Source: Anaerofilum sp. (GTDB taxonomy: Bacteria > Bacillota > Clostridia > Oscillospirales > Ruminococcaceae). Taken from it: a stretch of DNA of 17,919 bases. The position numbers and the translations under genes were made by a program. The stretch spans positions 1 through 17,919 of the forward strand of contig JAHHUF010000031.1 of the NCBI GenBank assembly GCA_020024115.1, in the 5' to 3' direction. The notes under the pieces are model-generated. The model was given only the letters and a program-made list of their open reading frames with translations. It was not told the origin of the DNA and did not search any database. Below, piece by piece: positions 1-7,532 of the stretch (the stretch's first letter is position 1; each line of letters begins with the position of its first letter).

Positions 1-17
1 TGTTTTGACTTGAACTT

Positions 18-27
18 GTGTATACAC
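18..27. promoter_or_regulatory. Palindrome at the start site of the left-edge promoter, possible operator
   Basis: GTGTATACAC is a perfect 10-base palindrome placed at about +5 to +15 of the predicted transcript from the promoter at 39-67. Position and symmetry suit a repressor site, but a short palindrome in A/T-rich DNA can occur by chance and I cannot name a regulator. Confidence 0.3.
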
Positions 28-38
28 TATTTAGTTTA

Positions 39-67
39 ATTATACTTTATTTCTATTTATTTTTCAA
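39..67 (-). promoter_or_regulatory. Near-consensus sigma-A promoter reading out of the left edge
   Basis: The minus strand has -35 TTGAAA (67-62, five of six), a 17-base spacer and a perfect -10 TATAAT (44-39). The predicted start is near position 32. It lies beyond the transketolase terminator and must drive a gene to the left of the window. Nothing coding is visible in 1-118, which is very A/T-rich. Confidence 0.7.
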
Positions 68-118
68 AACCTTTTGCTATTCATAACAGATTGGATAAAA
101 AAAGAATTTTTTTGAAAC

Positions 119-157
119 AAAAAACCTCTGTTTTAAAAATCTAAAACAGAGGTTTTT
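119..157 (-). terminator. Intrinsic terminator after the transketolase genes
   Basis: A perfect 16-bp stem (120-135 with 142-157, loop of six) built on CCTCTGTTTTA and its complement lies 12 bases after the stop of the transketolase C-terminal gene. On the minus strand it runs into TTTTTTGTTT. Because the outer stem pairs are A-T, the plus strand also ends in five T, so it could act on both strands. Confidence 0.88.
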
Positions 158-169
158 ATCTCATATCAA

Positions 170-1114
170 TTAAATATTCAAGATATTTTTTGCTTTTTCT
201 ACAATTGTCTTTGAATTCAAATGAAACAGTTCCAACAAATCCAAAGCAGGGCCGGAACAACCAAACTCATCCATAACGGCAACAGGTTCTACTTTGCAAG
301 GTGCTTCGCTGCAAACAACTTCACAAACTGCACTGTACAAACCACCAATCACGCTGTGTTCCTCAGCAGTAACAATACCCTTTGTTTCTTTTGCAGCTGC
401 CAAAATTGCCTCACGGTCAATGGGTTTGATGGTGTGCATATCCAGCACACGGACACTCACGCCCTCAGCTTCCAACTGGTCGGCTGCCTGCAAAGCACGC
501 TCTACCATCAAGCCGGTTGCAATAATGGTGATATCTTTACCTTCACGCAGGGTAACAGCTTTGCCAATTTCCAGCTTGAAAGTTTCTTCATCATTTACCA
601 CAGGAACTGCCAAACGCCCAAAACGAATGTATACAGGGCCCTGATATTCAGCAGCAGCTTTTACAGCAGCACGGGCTTCTACATCGTCAGCAGGATTGAT
701 AACAATCATATTGGGGATACTGCGCATCAGCAACATATCCTCGTTGCATTGATGAGTTGCACCATCTTCACCAACAGAAATGCCTGCATGGGTTGCACAG
801 ATTTTCACATTCAATTGAGGATAACCGATGGAGTTGCGAATCTGCTCATACGCACGACCCGCAGCAAACATTGCAAAGCTGGATGCAAAAGGAATCTTAC
901 CAGCCGCTGCCAATCCAGCAGCAATGCTCATCATGTTTGCTTCTGCGATGCCACAGTCGATATGACGGTCTGGGAACTCTTTGCGGAATACAGATGTTCT
1001 GGTGGAATCTGCCAAATCGGCATCCAATACTACTACATTTTCATTTTCGCGTCCCAATTCTGCCAATGCTTTGCCGTAGCTGTCACGGGTTGCGATTCGT
1101 TTGGTTTCTGCCAT
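170..1114 (-). CDS. Transketolase, C-terminal (pyrimidine-binding) subunit
   Basis: This 314-residue protein supplies the other half of the split transketolase: the pyrimidine-binding domain with DADLADSTRTS, the HIDCGIAEANM motif whose Glu58 activates the thiamine ring, and the C-terminal transketolase domain with VEPVAVMDEFGCSG. It resembles the beta-type halves related to DXP synthase and pyruvate dehydrogenase E1, but the pairing with a GDGELQEG N-terminal half fits transketolase. GGAGGG lies nine bases upstream of the ATG. It is the last gene of its unit, ending just before a strong terminator. Confidence 0.95.
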   Translation of the reverse strand: MAETKRIATRDSYGKALAELGRENENVVVLDADLADSTRTSVFRKEFPDRHIDCGIAEANMMSIAAGLAAAGKIPFASSFAMFAAGRAYEQIRNSIGYPQLNVKICATHAGISVGEDGATHQCNEDMLLMRSIPNMIVINPADDVEARAAVKAAAEYQGPVYIRFGRLAVPVVNDEETFKLEIGKAVTLREGKDITIIATGLMVERALQAADQLEAEGVSVRVLDMHTIKPIDREAILAAAKETKGIVTAEEHSVIGGLYSAVCEVVCSEAPCKVEPVAVMDEFGCSGPALDLLELFHLNSKTIVEKAKNILNI

Positions 1115-1116
1115 GA

Positions 1117-1962
1117 TTATTTTCCCTCCAGTTCTGCATAAGCTGCTTTCAGCTCACCCATTGCCTGCTCATATTCTTCTGCATTGGTTGCTTTTCCGTG
1201 CCAGCTTGCTTTGTTCTCCATAAAGGAAACACCCTTGCCTTTTACGGATTTTTGAACCAAAACAACCGGTTTGCCTTTCACGGTCAATGCCTCTTTAAAG
1301 CCGGCATCCAAGCTGTCAAAATCATGTGCATCCACCGAAATGGTGTGCCATCCAAATGCAACAAATTTTTCTTCAATGGGGTATACAGAGCAAACATCAC
1401 TCACTTGACCGTCAATTTGCAGATTGTTGTTATCTACAACTGCAATCAAGTTATCCAGCTTGCGGAATCCTGCAAACATTGCAGCTTCCCAAACCTGACC
1501 CTCCTGCAACTCACCATCGCCCAAAATTGCATAGACTTTCCAGTTTTTGTTTGACAATTTTCCTGCCATTGCCATACCACAAGCGGCAGAAATTCCCTGA
1601 CCCAAGCTGCCAGAACTCATATCAACACCGGGGATATGTTTCATATCGGGGTGGCCTTGCAGCATTGCACCAATATGGCGGAAGCCTTTCAGCTCACTTT
1701 TGTCAAAATATCCTTTTTCTGCCAAAGCAGTGTACAAAGCAGGGCAGCAATGACCTTTGGACAAAACCAAACGGTCTCTTTCCTCCCATTTGGGGTTGGT
1801 TGGGTCTACATTCATCTGTTCAAAGTACAGATATGCCAATGTATCAGAAATTGACAAAGACCCACCCGGATGTCCGCTTTGAGCTGAAAAAGTTGCCTCA
1901 ATCACGCCTTGTCGAATCAGGTTTGCTTTTTTCTGAAGTTCATGTTTGCGAGTTTGTTCCAT
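1117..1962 (-). CDS. Transketolase, N-terminal (thiamine diphosphate-binding) subunit
   Basis: This is the first half of a split transketolase, which moves two-carbon units between sugar phosphates in the non-oxidative pentose phosphate pathway. It contains the ThDP-binding half: SGHPGGSLS, SKGHCCPALY, the GDGELQEGQ motif and DNNN about 30 residues on, which coordinate the magnesium-diphosphate. From the ATG at 1962 it is 281 residues. An ATG at 1983 gives seven more residues but has no ribosome binding site and overlaps the upstream gene, while GAGGTG lies nine bases before 1962. The partner subunit begins two bases after this stop. Neither half would be active alone. Confidence 0.95.
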   Translation of the reverse strand: MEQTRKHELQKKANLIRQGVIEATFSAQSGHPGGSLSISDTLAYLYFEQMNVDPTNPKWEERDRLVLSKGHCCPALYTALAEKGYFDKSELKGFRHIGAMLQGHPDMKHIPGVDMSSGSLGQGISAACGMAMAGKLSNKNWKVYAILGDGELQEGQVWEAAMFAGFRKLDNLIAVVDNNNLQIDGQVSDVCSVYPIEEKFVAFGWHTISVDAHDFDSLDAGFKEALTVKGKPVVLVQKSVKGKGVSFMENKASWHGKATNAEEYEQAMGELKAAYAELEGK

Positions 1963-1975
1963 GTTTCTCAACACC

Positions 1976-2794
1976 TCACGCATAATGTTTTATTAGGTAA
2001 TATAAATACGATGCAACGCCACCATCGCGGCAGTCTCCCGTTATTTCGTTGGCAATCAATTTGACCTCTGTTGGGGCATTTCCCATTGCAACTGAATAAC
2101 CTGCTGTTTTCATCAACTCTATATCATTATAATAATCGCCGATTGCAACTGTATTTTCAAGAGGAAAATTGATTTTTCGGCAAATTGTCTTTAATGCTTC
2201 GCCTTTGCTTGCTTTTTCTGGCATTATTTCATAATAGATATGATTGGTCATGATGGGTTTCAGCTCATAATAATATCGGTCTGCAACAAAAGCAGAAATT
2301 CTTTGCAACATTTTAGGAGAGTCAGCAAACAGCACTTTCAGCCATTCACATTCCATCTCATCCAATGGGGCATAATAACAGGTCAGATTTTCATCTTGAA
2401 TGTGCTTTTCAATATAAGCAGATGGATTTACAACATAGATGTCACCTGTTGCTGTCATAATTTCCACGCCCACTTTGGGGAATCTGCCCAACACATCATC
2501 AATCAATCTTCTTGCTTCTCGGTGGTTGATGGTTGTTTGTTCCAGCACCTCTTTTGAATGTAAATCCACAACCATCGCTCCCCCATACACAATTGCCGGC
2601 GCGTTAATTTCCAATTCAGAAACTGCCTGTTTTGCAGATTCAAGGGTTCTGCCTGTTGCAATTGTAAAGTTTCCGCCTAAGGCACAAAACAGCCGTATCA
2701 TTTCCACATTACAGGACGGAATCTGCATCTCTGCTGTCAGCAATGTGTTATCTATATCACATACCACCAACAGGTCTTTTAATGTCTTTTTCAT
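1976..2794 (-). CDS. Cof-type HAD-IIB family phosphatase
   Basis: This 272-residue protein is a haloacid-dehalogenase-superfamily hydrolase of the Cof/YbjI group, which dephosphorylate small phosphorylated metabolites. Motifs are intact: CDIDNTLL (Asp13 nucleophile, Asp15), TIATGR (Thr47), EKASKGEAL (Lys) and AIGDYYNDIELM. The alpha/beta IIB cap lies between motifs II and III. AAGGA precedes the ATG by seven bases, only three bases after the upstream stop. Nothing points to one substrate; placement before a transketolase would fit a sugar-phosphate phosphatase, but that is inference. Confidence 0.9.
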   Translation of the reverse strand: MKKTLKDLLVVCDIDNTLLTAEMQIPSCNVEMIRLFCALGGNFTIATGRTLESAKQAVSELEINAPAIVYGGAMVVDLHSKEVLEQTTINHREARRLIDDVLGRFPKVGVEIMTATGDIYVVNPSAYIEKHIQDENLTCYYAPLDEMECEWLKVLFADSPKMLQRISAFVADRYYYELKPIMTNHIYYEIMPEKASKGEALKTICRKINFPLENTVAIGDYYNDIELMKTAGYSVAMGNAPTEVKLIANEITGDCRDGGVASYLYYLIKHYA

Positions 2795-2797
2795 TGG

Positions 2798-3715
2798 CTA
2801 TTCCTTTTTTAAGGTTTGCAGAAAGTGTGTAAAATATTCCGGCAAAGGGGAATCAAACTTCATAAACTCCCCTGTTTTTGGGTGGACAAAACCCAAGGTT
2901 TTTGCATGTAGACACTGTCCTTCCAGCTTATGAATTACCGCTTTGGGACCATATACATCATCCCCGGCAAGAGGATGCCCAATGCTGGCAAGATGCACTC
3001 GGATTTGGTGTGTGCGTCCTGTTTTCAGTTGTAGCTGCAAATGTGTAAAACCTTGATAGCGTTCCAGCACCTGCCAGCTTGTGTAAGCGGGCTTGCCTCC
3101 CACAGACAGCAATGCCATCTTTTTACGGTCGGTTTTGTGTCTGCCGATATTGCCTTCTACAAAACCGCTGTCTTCTTTAAACTTTCCGTATGCAACTGCT
3201 TGATAGGTTCGCTGAACACTATGAGCAGCCATCTGTTCTGACAAGGCATTGTGTGCCACATCATTTTTTGCCACAACCAACAATCCACTTGTGTTTTTAT
3301 CAATTCGATGAACAATTCCCGGACGAAGTTCTCCACCAATTCCGGATAAACTGCCTGCGCAATGATACAGTAGTGCATTCACCAATGTACCACTGTAATT
3401 TCCTGGGGCAGGATGCACAACCATTCCCTTTGGTTTGTTAACAACCAAAAGGCACTCATCCTCATACAAAATGTTTAAGGGGATATTTTCCAGCTCTGCC
3501 TGTGGCTCTGTCGGTTTCTGAAGCTGCACCACCAGCACATCCCCCTGTTTGGGTTTTGTACTTTTTAAAGCAGGTTTTCCATTGATTGTGACCATTCCCG
3601 AATTGATTTGCTGCACCAGCAAACTGCGGCTTTGCTGCGGCATTTTTTCTGCCAAAACTTTGTCCAGCCGTACCCCGGCATTTTGTGCCTCACACACAAA
3701 CTCAAGATGCTCCAT
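2798..3715 (-). CDS. RluA/RluD-family rRNA pseudouridine synthase
   Basis: Enzymes of this family isomerise uridine to pseudouridine, usually in 23S rRNA. The 305-residue protein has an N-terminal S4 RNA-binding domain (about residues 14-70) and a catalytic domain with HRIDKNTSGLLVVAK, in which Asp139 is the nucleophile, followed by GRTHQIRVHLASIGHPLAGDDVYG. The arrangement after lspA corresponds to B. subtilis ylyB, annotated as RluD-like; the exact target uridines cannot be read from sequence. AGGAG seven bases before the ATG lies within lspA, so the two genes overlap by 14 bases and are probably coupled. The next gene starts three bases after its stop. Confidence 0.93.
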   Translation of the reverse strand: MEHLEFVCEAQNAGVRLDKVLAEKMPQQSRSLLVQQINSGMVTINGKPALKSTKPKQGDVLVVQLQKPTEPQAELENIPLNILYEDECLLVVNKPKGMVVHPAPGNYSGTLVNALLYHCAGSLSGIGGELRPGIVHRIDKNTSGLLVVAKNDVAHNALSEQMAAHSVQRTYQAVAYGKFKEDSGFVEGNIGRHKTDRKKMALLSVGGKPAYTSWQVLERYQGFTHLQLQLKTGRTHQIRVHLASIGHPLAGDDVYGPKAVIHKLEGQCLHAKTLGFVHPKTGEFMKFDSPLPEYFTHFLQTLKKE

Positions 3716-4190
3716 TCTTTTGCTCCTGCTCTTTGGACTTTTTATTTTCTTTTATGGTGTCTGTAATTGCCCACAAAAAGAGCAATCCTGCACCAACCGA
3801 CACTAAAACATCTGCAAAGTTAAATACCGGGAATTCCATAAACCGAAATTCCAAAAAGTCCACAACAACTCCTGTGCGGATTCGGTCAATCAAATTTCCG
3901 ATTCCACCTGCAAAAATACAGGCAGTCGACCAAAAAAGCAACCCTTTTGGCTTTTTAAAAATCACATATCCCAAAATTGCAGCCAGAGCAATGGAAGTTA
4001 CAACCACCAAAGGCCATCTTGCTCCACCAAACAAACTAAATGCCATACCATCATTCAAAACATAACGCAGCCCCAAAAAGGATGGAATCAAATCTTGCTG
4101 TCCAATGGGTGCAAGATTGGCTGTTGCCCAAAATTTGAGCAGTTGGTCAAGTGCAATCATCAATCCGGAAAACACTGCAAAAACAATCAA
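3702..4190 (-). CDS. lspA: Lipoprotein signal peptidase (signal peptidase II)
   Basis: LspA is the membrane aspartyl protease that cleaves the signal peptide from diacylglyceryl-modified prolipoproteins. The 162-residue protein has four transmembrane helices and the conserved boxes: LDQLLKFW (Asp15), LNDGMAFSLF, GGIGNLIDRI with catalytic Asp102, VVDFLEF, and FNFADVLVSVG with catalytic Asp127. The C-terminal tail is a charged Lys/Glu stretch. The start is TTG, supported by AAAGGGGAG six bases upstream. Its end overlaps the pseudouridine synthase gene by 14 bases, matching lspA-ylyB of B. subtilis. ileS, which lies between divIVA and lspA there, is absent. Confidence 0.95.
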   Translation of the reverse strand: MIVFAVFSGLMIALDQLLKFWATANLAPIGQQDLIPSFLGLRYVLNDGMAFSLFGGARWPLVVVTSIALAAILGYVIFKKPKGLLFWSTACIFAGGIGNLIDRIRTGVVVDFLEFRFMEFPVFNFADVLVSVGAGLLFLWAITDTIKENKKSKEQEQKNGAS

Positions 4191-4218
4191 ACTTTTCTCC
4201 CCTTTAAACTTTTATCAT

Positions 4219-4258
4219 AAAACAAAAGCAGGCGGTGCAGATTGATGCCGCACCACCT
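4219..4258 (-). terminator. Terminator-like hairpin between divIVA and lspA
   Basis: On the minus strand AGGTGGTGC pairs with GCACCGCCT (4258-4250 with 4238-4230; 9 bp with one G-U pair, loop of 11), starting 7 bases after the divIVA stop. It is followed by GCTTTTGTTTTA. The T tract is interrupted, so termination may be partial. A TATGAT hexamer just beyond could be a -10 for lspA but lacks a clear -35. Confidence 0.6.
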
Positions 4259-4265
4259 ATGCAAC

Positions 4266-4844
4266 TTACTCTTCTTCAAATTTTTCTGGGTCGTCTTGTT
4301 GCTCCTCAGCTTCGGGGTCTTCCACCATCACTGTTTCCTGTTCCAAAAGTTCTTCGATTTGCTGCTCTGGCTGTTCTTGTTCTTCTGATTCCTCTTCTTC
4401 ATTGCCAGGCAAAGTGCTCAAAGATTCGATGTGGCTTTTATACAGGCTTAAAACGCTTGCCTTGAAGTGTGCAACTTCGCTTTGAACACGCTCAAGCTCC
4501 ATCTTTTGTTCCAAAACCTGACCTTTCGCCTGTTCTGTCAGGCTTTCTGCCTTCAGAGATGCTTCACGCAAAACACTTTCTGCCTTTTGCTTTGCCTCAT
4601 GAATGACATTTTCGCCCAAACGCTGTGCATTCAACAATGCTGTTTTCAAAGTGTCTTCGTCTGCACGATACCCTTCAATTCGCTGTGCCAAAATTTGCAG
4701 CTTTTTATCCAAATCCGCAATGGTTGCTTCCTGCTCATCAATTTGGTCAGCTACTTTTCTCAAAAATGCTTCTACATCCTCACAGCGATATCCACGCATG
4801 GTTTTGTCAAAGGTTACAGTACGAATTTCATTGCTTTTTAACAC
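4266..4844 (-). CDS. divIVA: DivIVA domain cell-division/polarity protein
   Basis: DivIVA recognises negatively curved membrane at poles and septa and recruits partner proteins. The 192-residue protein has the N-terminal membrane-binding domain (residues 1 to about 55), with TMRGYRCEDVEAFL matching the RGY-containing lipid-binding loop; the exposed Phe17 of B. subtilis corresponds to Met16 here. A long coiled coil runs from about 30 to 145, and the C-terminal 45 residues are extremely rich in Glu, Gln and Asp. It starts with GTG; AAAGGGGA lies seven bases upstream. It is the last gene of the sepF unit, followed by a terminator-like hairpin rather than by ileS. Confidence 0.93.
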   Translation of the reverse strand: MLKSNEIRTVTFDKTMRGYRCEDVEAFLRKVADQIDEQEATIADLDKKLQILAQRIEGYRADEDTLKTALLNAQRLGENVIHEAKQKAESVLREASLKAESLTEQAKGQVLEQKMELERVQSEVAHFKASVLSLYKSHIESLSTLPGNEEEESEEQEQPEQQIEELLEQETVMVEDPEAEEQQDDPEKFEEE

Positions 4845-4870
4845 GGGTGGTTCCCCTTTCGTTCATAAAT

Positions 4871-5680
4871 CTAGTATTGATAATATTGGATAAAAACACG
4901 GTCTTTTCGGCTTTTTCCGCCAATTTGTTCCAACCGAAAACGACCCGTTCCTCGTATTGTTAAAATATCTTGTTCATACATTTCGGTATGAACCGAAGTG
5001 ACAGGCAGATGATTGACTTCTACCTTACCTGCACGAATAATCTGTACTGCTTTTTCTCTGCCACAATGCAGCATTGCAGCAATAACAGCATCCATCCGCA
5101 AAGATGCCACTGTTGCAGTTTTGAGTTCTCGTTCCTGCATTGGCAAATCGTGGGCTTGAAAGCTCTGTCTTATAACCAAAACGCTTTCCCTGCCAATTTG
5201 AGTCAGCTGTTGCTCCATCAAGTTGGCTGCTGGCTCCAAACAAAACACAATGCCTGTCCCATCTTGATGCAGCAAAATGTCACCAATGCTTTTTCTGTCC
5301 AGCCCCAAACCCAAAATTGCCCCCAGACAATCCCGATGCTGCAATTTTACACCTTTTGCTGCGGGTTGAATTTCAACACTGCAAAAAGGCGGTTCGTATG
5401 TAAAATCTTGTTCCGGCAGTAATGTGAGAACCTTGCGTTCTGCTTGGGGATAGCCACCGTCCCAATAATATTCTACGCCGCCTGTTTTATTGATTGCCGC
5501 TGTTGCAAGTTGCTGCTGACGGTCGGTCAAAAAATGGGTGCTGCGAACCTGTCCCCCAAAAAGCACCTGCTTGCACAGCTCTTCAATCCGCTTCATGAAC
5601 AATTTTTCGTCTGGTGTCTGCGGCGGAATAAAGCCTCGCTTTTTCGGCTCAGAAGAAAGTTCCTTCGCTGTCCATTTCAC
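4871..5680 (-). CDS. ylmH: YlmH-family S4-domain RNA-binding protein
   Basis: YlmH proteins bind the ribosome through an S4 domain and have been linked to ribosome-associated quality control in B. subtilis; the gene is classically encoded among division genes. The 269-residue product has the family's N-terminal and middle domains (conserved HRDCLGAILGLGLDRKSIGDI at about 115-135) and a C-terminal S4 domain at about 190-250 (LRMDAVIAAM, KAVQIIRAGKVEVN), ending in the IGGKSRKDR segment. The likely start is GTG inside the end of sepF, giving a 32-base overlap; an ATG at 5596 would cut off part of the conserved DEKLFMKRIEEL region, so I prefer the GTG. Spacing to divIVA is 26 bases. Confidence 0.9.
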   Translation of the reverse strand: MKWTAKELSSEPKKRGFIPPQTPDEKLFMKRIEELCKQVLFGGQVRSTHFLTDRQQQLATAAINKTGGVEYYWDGGYPQAERKVLTLLPEQDFTYEPPFCSVEIQPAAKGVKLQHRDCLGAILGLGLDRKSIGDILLHQDGTGIVFCLEPAANLMEQQLTQIGRESVLVIRQSFQAHDLPMQERELKTATVASLRMDAVIAAMLHCGREKAVQIIRAGKVEVNHLPVTSVHTEMYEQDILTIRGTGRFRLEQIGGKSRKDRVFIQYYQY

Positions 5681-6110
5681 CTAAAGCGTCACCACCCATC
5701 AAATCGACATTGTACGGTGTGATGATAAAGGTATTGGTTGCCACACGGTTGATTTGTGCCTTATTTGCATAAGCAACACCTGTCAAAAAATCAACCAAGC
5801 GTTTTGAAATTTCTTTGTTGGTGGATTCCAGATTCAACACAACGGTTTTCTTCTGGTTGAGATGGTTTGCAATTCCGCTTGCATCCTCAAAGCGTTCCGG
5901 TTTCACCAAAACTACTTGCAACGGAGAAGCTGCACCCATGCTTACAATTTTATTTTTTTTAGCTCCATCTACTGATTCTGTCAAAGTGGGGCGATATTCC
6001 TGCTGTTCCTGCTCATCCTCCGGCTCATAGCCTTCTTCATATTCTTCGTACTCGTAATCCTCATCGGATTCTCCTTTGAGGAATCCTTTGATGTTTGCTA
6101 AAAATGACAT
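5649..6110 (-). CDS. sepF: Cell division protein SepF
   Basis: SepF binds FtsZ and the membrane and shapes FtsZ filaments at the septum. From the chosen start it has 153 residues: an amphipathic N-terminal membrane anchor (MSFLANIKGFLKG), an acidic Glu/Tyr-rich linker, and the conserved SepF core (about residues 60-140) with LVKPERFEDA, HLNQKKTVVLNLE and the RLVDFLTGVAYA helix. The ATG at 6110 is favoured over the ATG at 6140: AAAAGGAG lies eight bases before 6110, and the N-terminus then starts exactly with the anchor helix. Its end overlaps ylmH by 32 bases. The ylmG (YggT) gene that follows sepF in many Firmicutes is missing. Confidence 0.94.
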   Translation of the reverse strand: MSFLANIKGFLKGESDEDYEYEEYEEGYEPEDEQEQQEYRPTLTESVDGAKKNKIVSMGAASPLQVVLVKPERFEDASGIANHLNQKKTVVLNLESTNKEISKRLVDFLTGVAYANKAQINRVATNTFIITPYNVDLMGGDALGEMDSEGTFF

Positions 6111-6195
6111 TTTCATTTCTCCTTTTGCATAGTTGTCCATGCATCTGCTGCCAACTGAGATTTACACAGCAGAAAAGACTTCAATGTTACTTATA

Positions 6196-6224
6196 ATTAT
6201 CTCTTTTTTTGTTTCGGATGTCAA
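6196..6224 (-). promoter_or_regulatory. Sigma-A-type promoter for sepF-ylmH-divIVA
   Basis: The minus strand has a perfect -35 TTGACA (6224-6219), a 17-base spacer and a -10 GATAAT (6201-6196, five of six). The predicted start is close to 6189, giving an approximately 79-base untranslated leader before sepF. It lies in the 151-base gap after the HlyD-like gene and is the best-matching promoter in the window apart from the one at the left edge. Confidence 0.75.
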
Positions 6225-6261
6225 CAACTATATCAAAATTTCTGTTGATTCGACAAAAAGT

Positions 6262-7512
6262 TCAAATCAATTTTCCATCTTCCAAATCAATTCCTTCTAC
6301 AACAATTTCATCATAAAGCTGCACTTCGTTCCGGCTGCCTTCTTGAGGTTCCAGTGAAAGTAGCATATATTGCTCATTTTCGTAGAGTTTGTCGGTAATT
6401 TCTCTAAAATACATCAAACGCCCTAATTTGACATAAACCCCATATTCTTCCACCAATTCTCCGGTTTCATCTGTTGTTGTCCGAATGTGTTCTGCGCTAC
6501 GCGGAACACGGATTCCTTCGTATTGATTAACAATCAATTCCACATTTTCTATCCCCAGACAAAGAGCCTCTGGAGTGATATTTTCGCAAGATAATTTTAT
6601 TTTGGAAAGATTGGCTTCTCTGTCTGTAACAATACTTTCCACTTTGATTGGAAATTCAATTCCGTCATGCTCCGGCAGACGAAGATACAATTTTTGTCCT
6701 GTTTTCAATTGCTGTGCCAAAGCAGAATCTGTTGTGCCGTAAATTGCCCAGCGATAATCTGTCACAATTTGCCCCACTGTTGATGGCACATCTCCCACCG
6801 GCTGTGCCAACAACTGCTGAAGTTCGGTTGGGGACGCTGTTTCTATCTGCTCTTTGGAATAAAGTTGAACCCCTGCACGCTCATTGCGGATAAAATAACC
6901 ACTTGCAGGAGATGGAATGGGAGTCGGTGTTCCAATGGTTGCAGAAAGCAAATCCATCTGCACCTTCAATTGTGCAATCTGGTCATTAAATCCGCTGCTT
7001 TTTTCAGTCAAGCATTGAATTTTGTTTGCAGCCAGCAAATATTTATCAAAATCATTGACCGCCGAGATATAATCATCGCTTTCCAAACTTGTCAGCAGAG
7101 TGTACAGCCCATCTTCCAACTGCTGTGTAATTGCACCAATGTCACTTCCCTGCACATTGCCTGAATTTTGCAGCAGTTCAATCTGCTTTTTGAGTTGTCT
7201 GCTTTGTGCCTGTGCCTGTGCCTGTTCTGCACTGGCATAGTTTTCCGCTACCAACTGTCCGGGATGCACCCGTTCGCCGTCTTCTGCCAAATATCCCAGC
7301 AGACCACCGCCCTCTACTGCCTGTTTTTCAAACACTATGGCGGCAGTCATTTCAATTTTTTCTGACATTTGATAATAAATTGCGGTTTCGGTGCGATAAT
7401 CCGGATTGAAGATTCCTTGAATCTGATAAACCAGATACAAAACAGCCACAAGCAAAAGGGTACTCACCGAAATTTTAAGCCATTCGTCTTTTTTCATCCT
7501 GTTCTCAATCAC
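6262..7512 (-). CDS. HlyD-like membrane-anchored adaptor protein
   Basis: This 416-residue protein has a short charged N-terminus, one transmembrane helix (about residues 11-30) and a long extracytoplasmic part. After the helix comes a barrel-sandwich/lipoyl-like half (GLLGYLAEDGERVHPGQLVAENYAS is typical of HlyD and RND adaptors), a Gln-rich helical hairpin at about 95-205, the returning half near PSPASGYFIRNERAG, and beta-rich domains to the end. Such genes occur near sepF in Clostridia, and I infer a role in envelope biology or export; no ABC transporter is encoded nearby. The start is uncertain: GTG at 7512 has only a weak AAGAAA upstream, and ATG at 7497 (residue 6) is an alternative. 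The gene is 20 bases after miaA and probably the last of the mutS-mutL-miaA unit. Confidence 0.7.
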   Translation of the reverse strand: MIENRMKKDEWLKISVSTLLLVAVLYLVYQIQGIFNPDYRTETAIYYQMSEKIEMTAAIVFEKQAVEGGGLLGYLAEDGERVHPGQLVAENYASAEQAQAQAQSRQLKKQIELLQNSGNVQGSDIGAITQQLEDGLYTLLTSLESDDYISAVNDFDKYLLAANKIQCLTEKSSGFNDQIAQLKVQMDLLSATIGTPTPIPSPASGYFIRNERAGVQLYSKEQIETASPTELQQLLAQPVGDVPSTVGQIVTDYRWAIYGTTDSALAQQLKTGQKLYLRLPEHDGIEFPIKVESIVTDREANLSKIKLSCENITPEALCLGIENVELIVNQYEGIRVPRSAEHIRTTTDETGELVEEYGVYVKLGRLMYFREITDKLYENEQYMLLSLEPQEGSRNEVQLYDEIVVEGIDLEDGKLI

Positions 7513-7532
7513 TTTCTTGTGTGAATTTGCTG

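Noticed and set aside
5..33. Plus-strand TTGACT-17-TATTTA promoter at the left edge
   Set aside because: The -10 is poor, and it would fire into the antisense strand of the transketolase terminator and gene.
221..1141. 306-codon plus-strand open frame
   Set aside because: It lies antisense to the transketolase C-terminal gene, its product is Cys/Phe/His-rich with no recognisable domain, and the minus-strand frame carries clear catalytic motifs. It is a shadow frame.
1326..1985. 219-codon plus-strand open frame and similar long plus-strand frames elsewhere (e.g. 14587-15249, 16411-17064)
   Set aside because: All are antisense to strongly supported genes, lack ribosome sites and show no family resemblance.
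6219..6255. Imperfect hairpin (TGTTGACA with TGTC-bulge-CAACA) after the HlyD-like gene
   Set aside because: It has a four-base bulge, no T tract, and one arm is just the -35 TTGACA of the sepF promoter. It is not a terminator and chance is sufficient.
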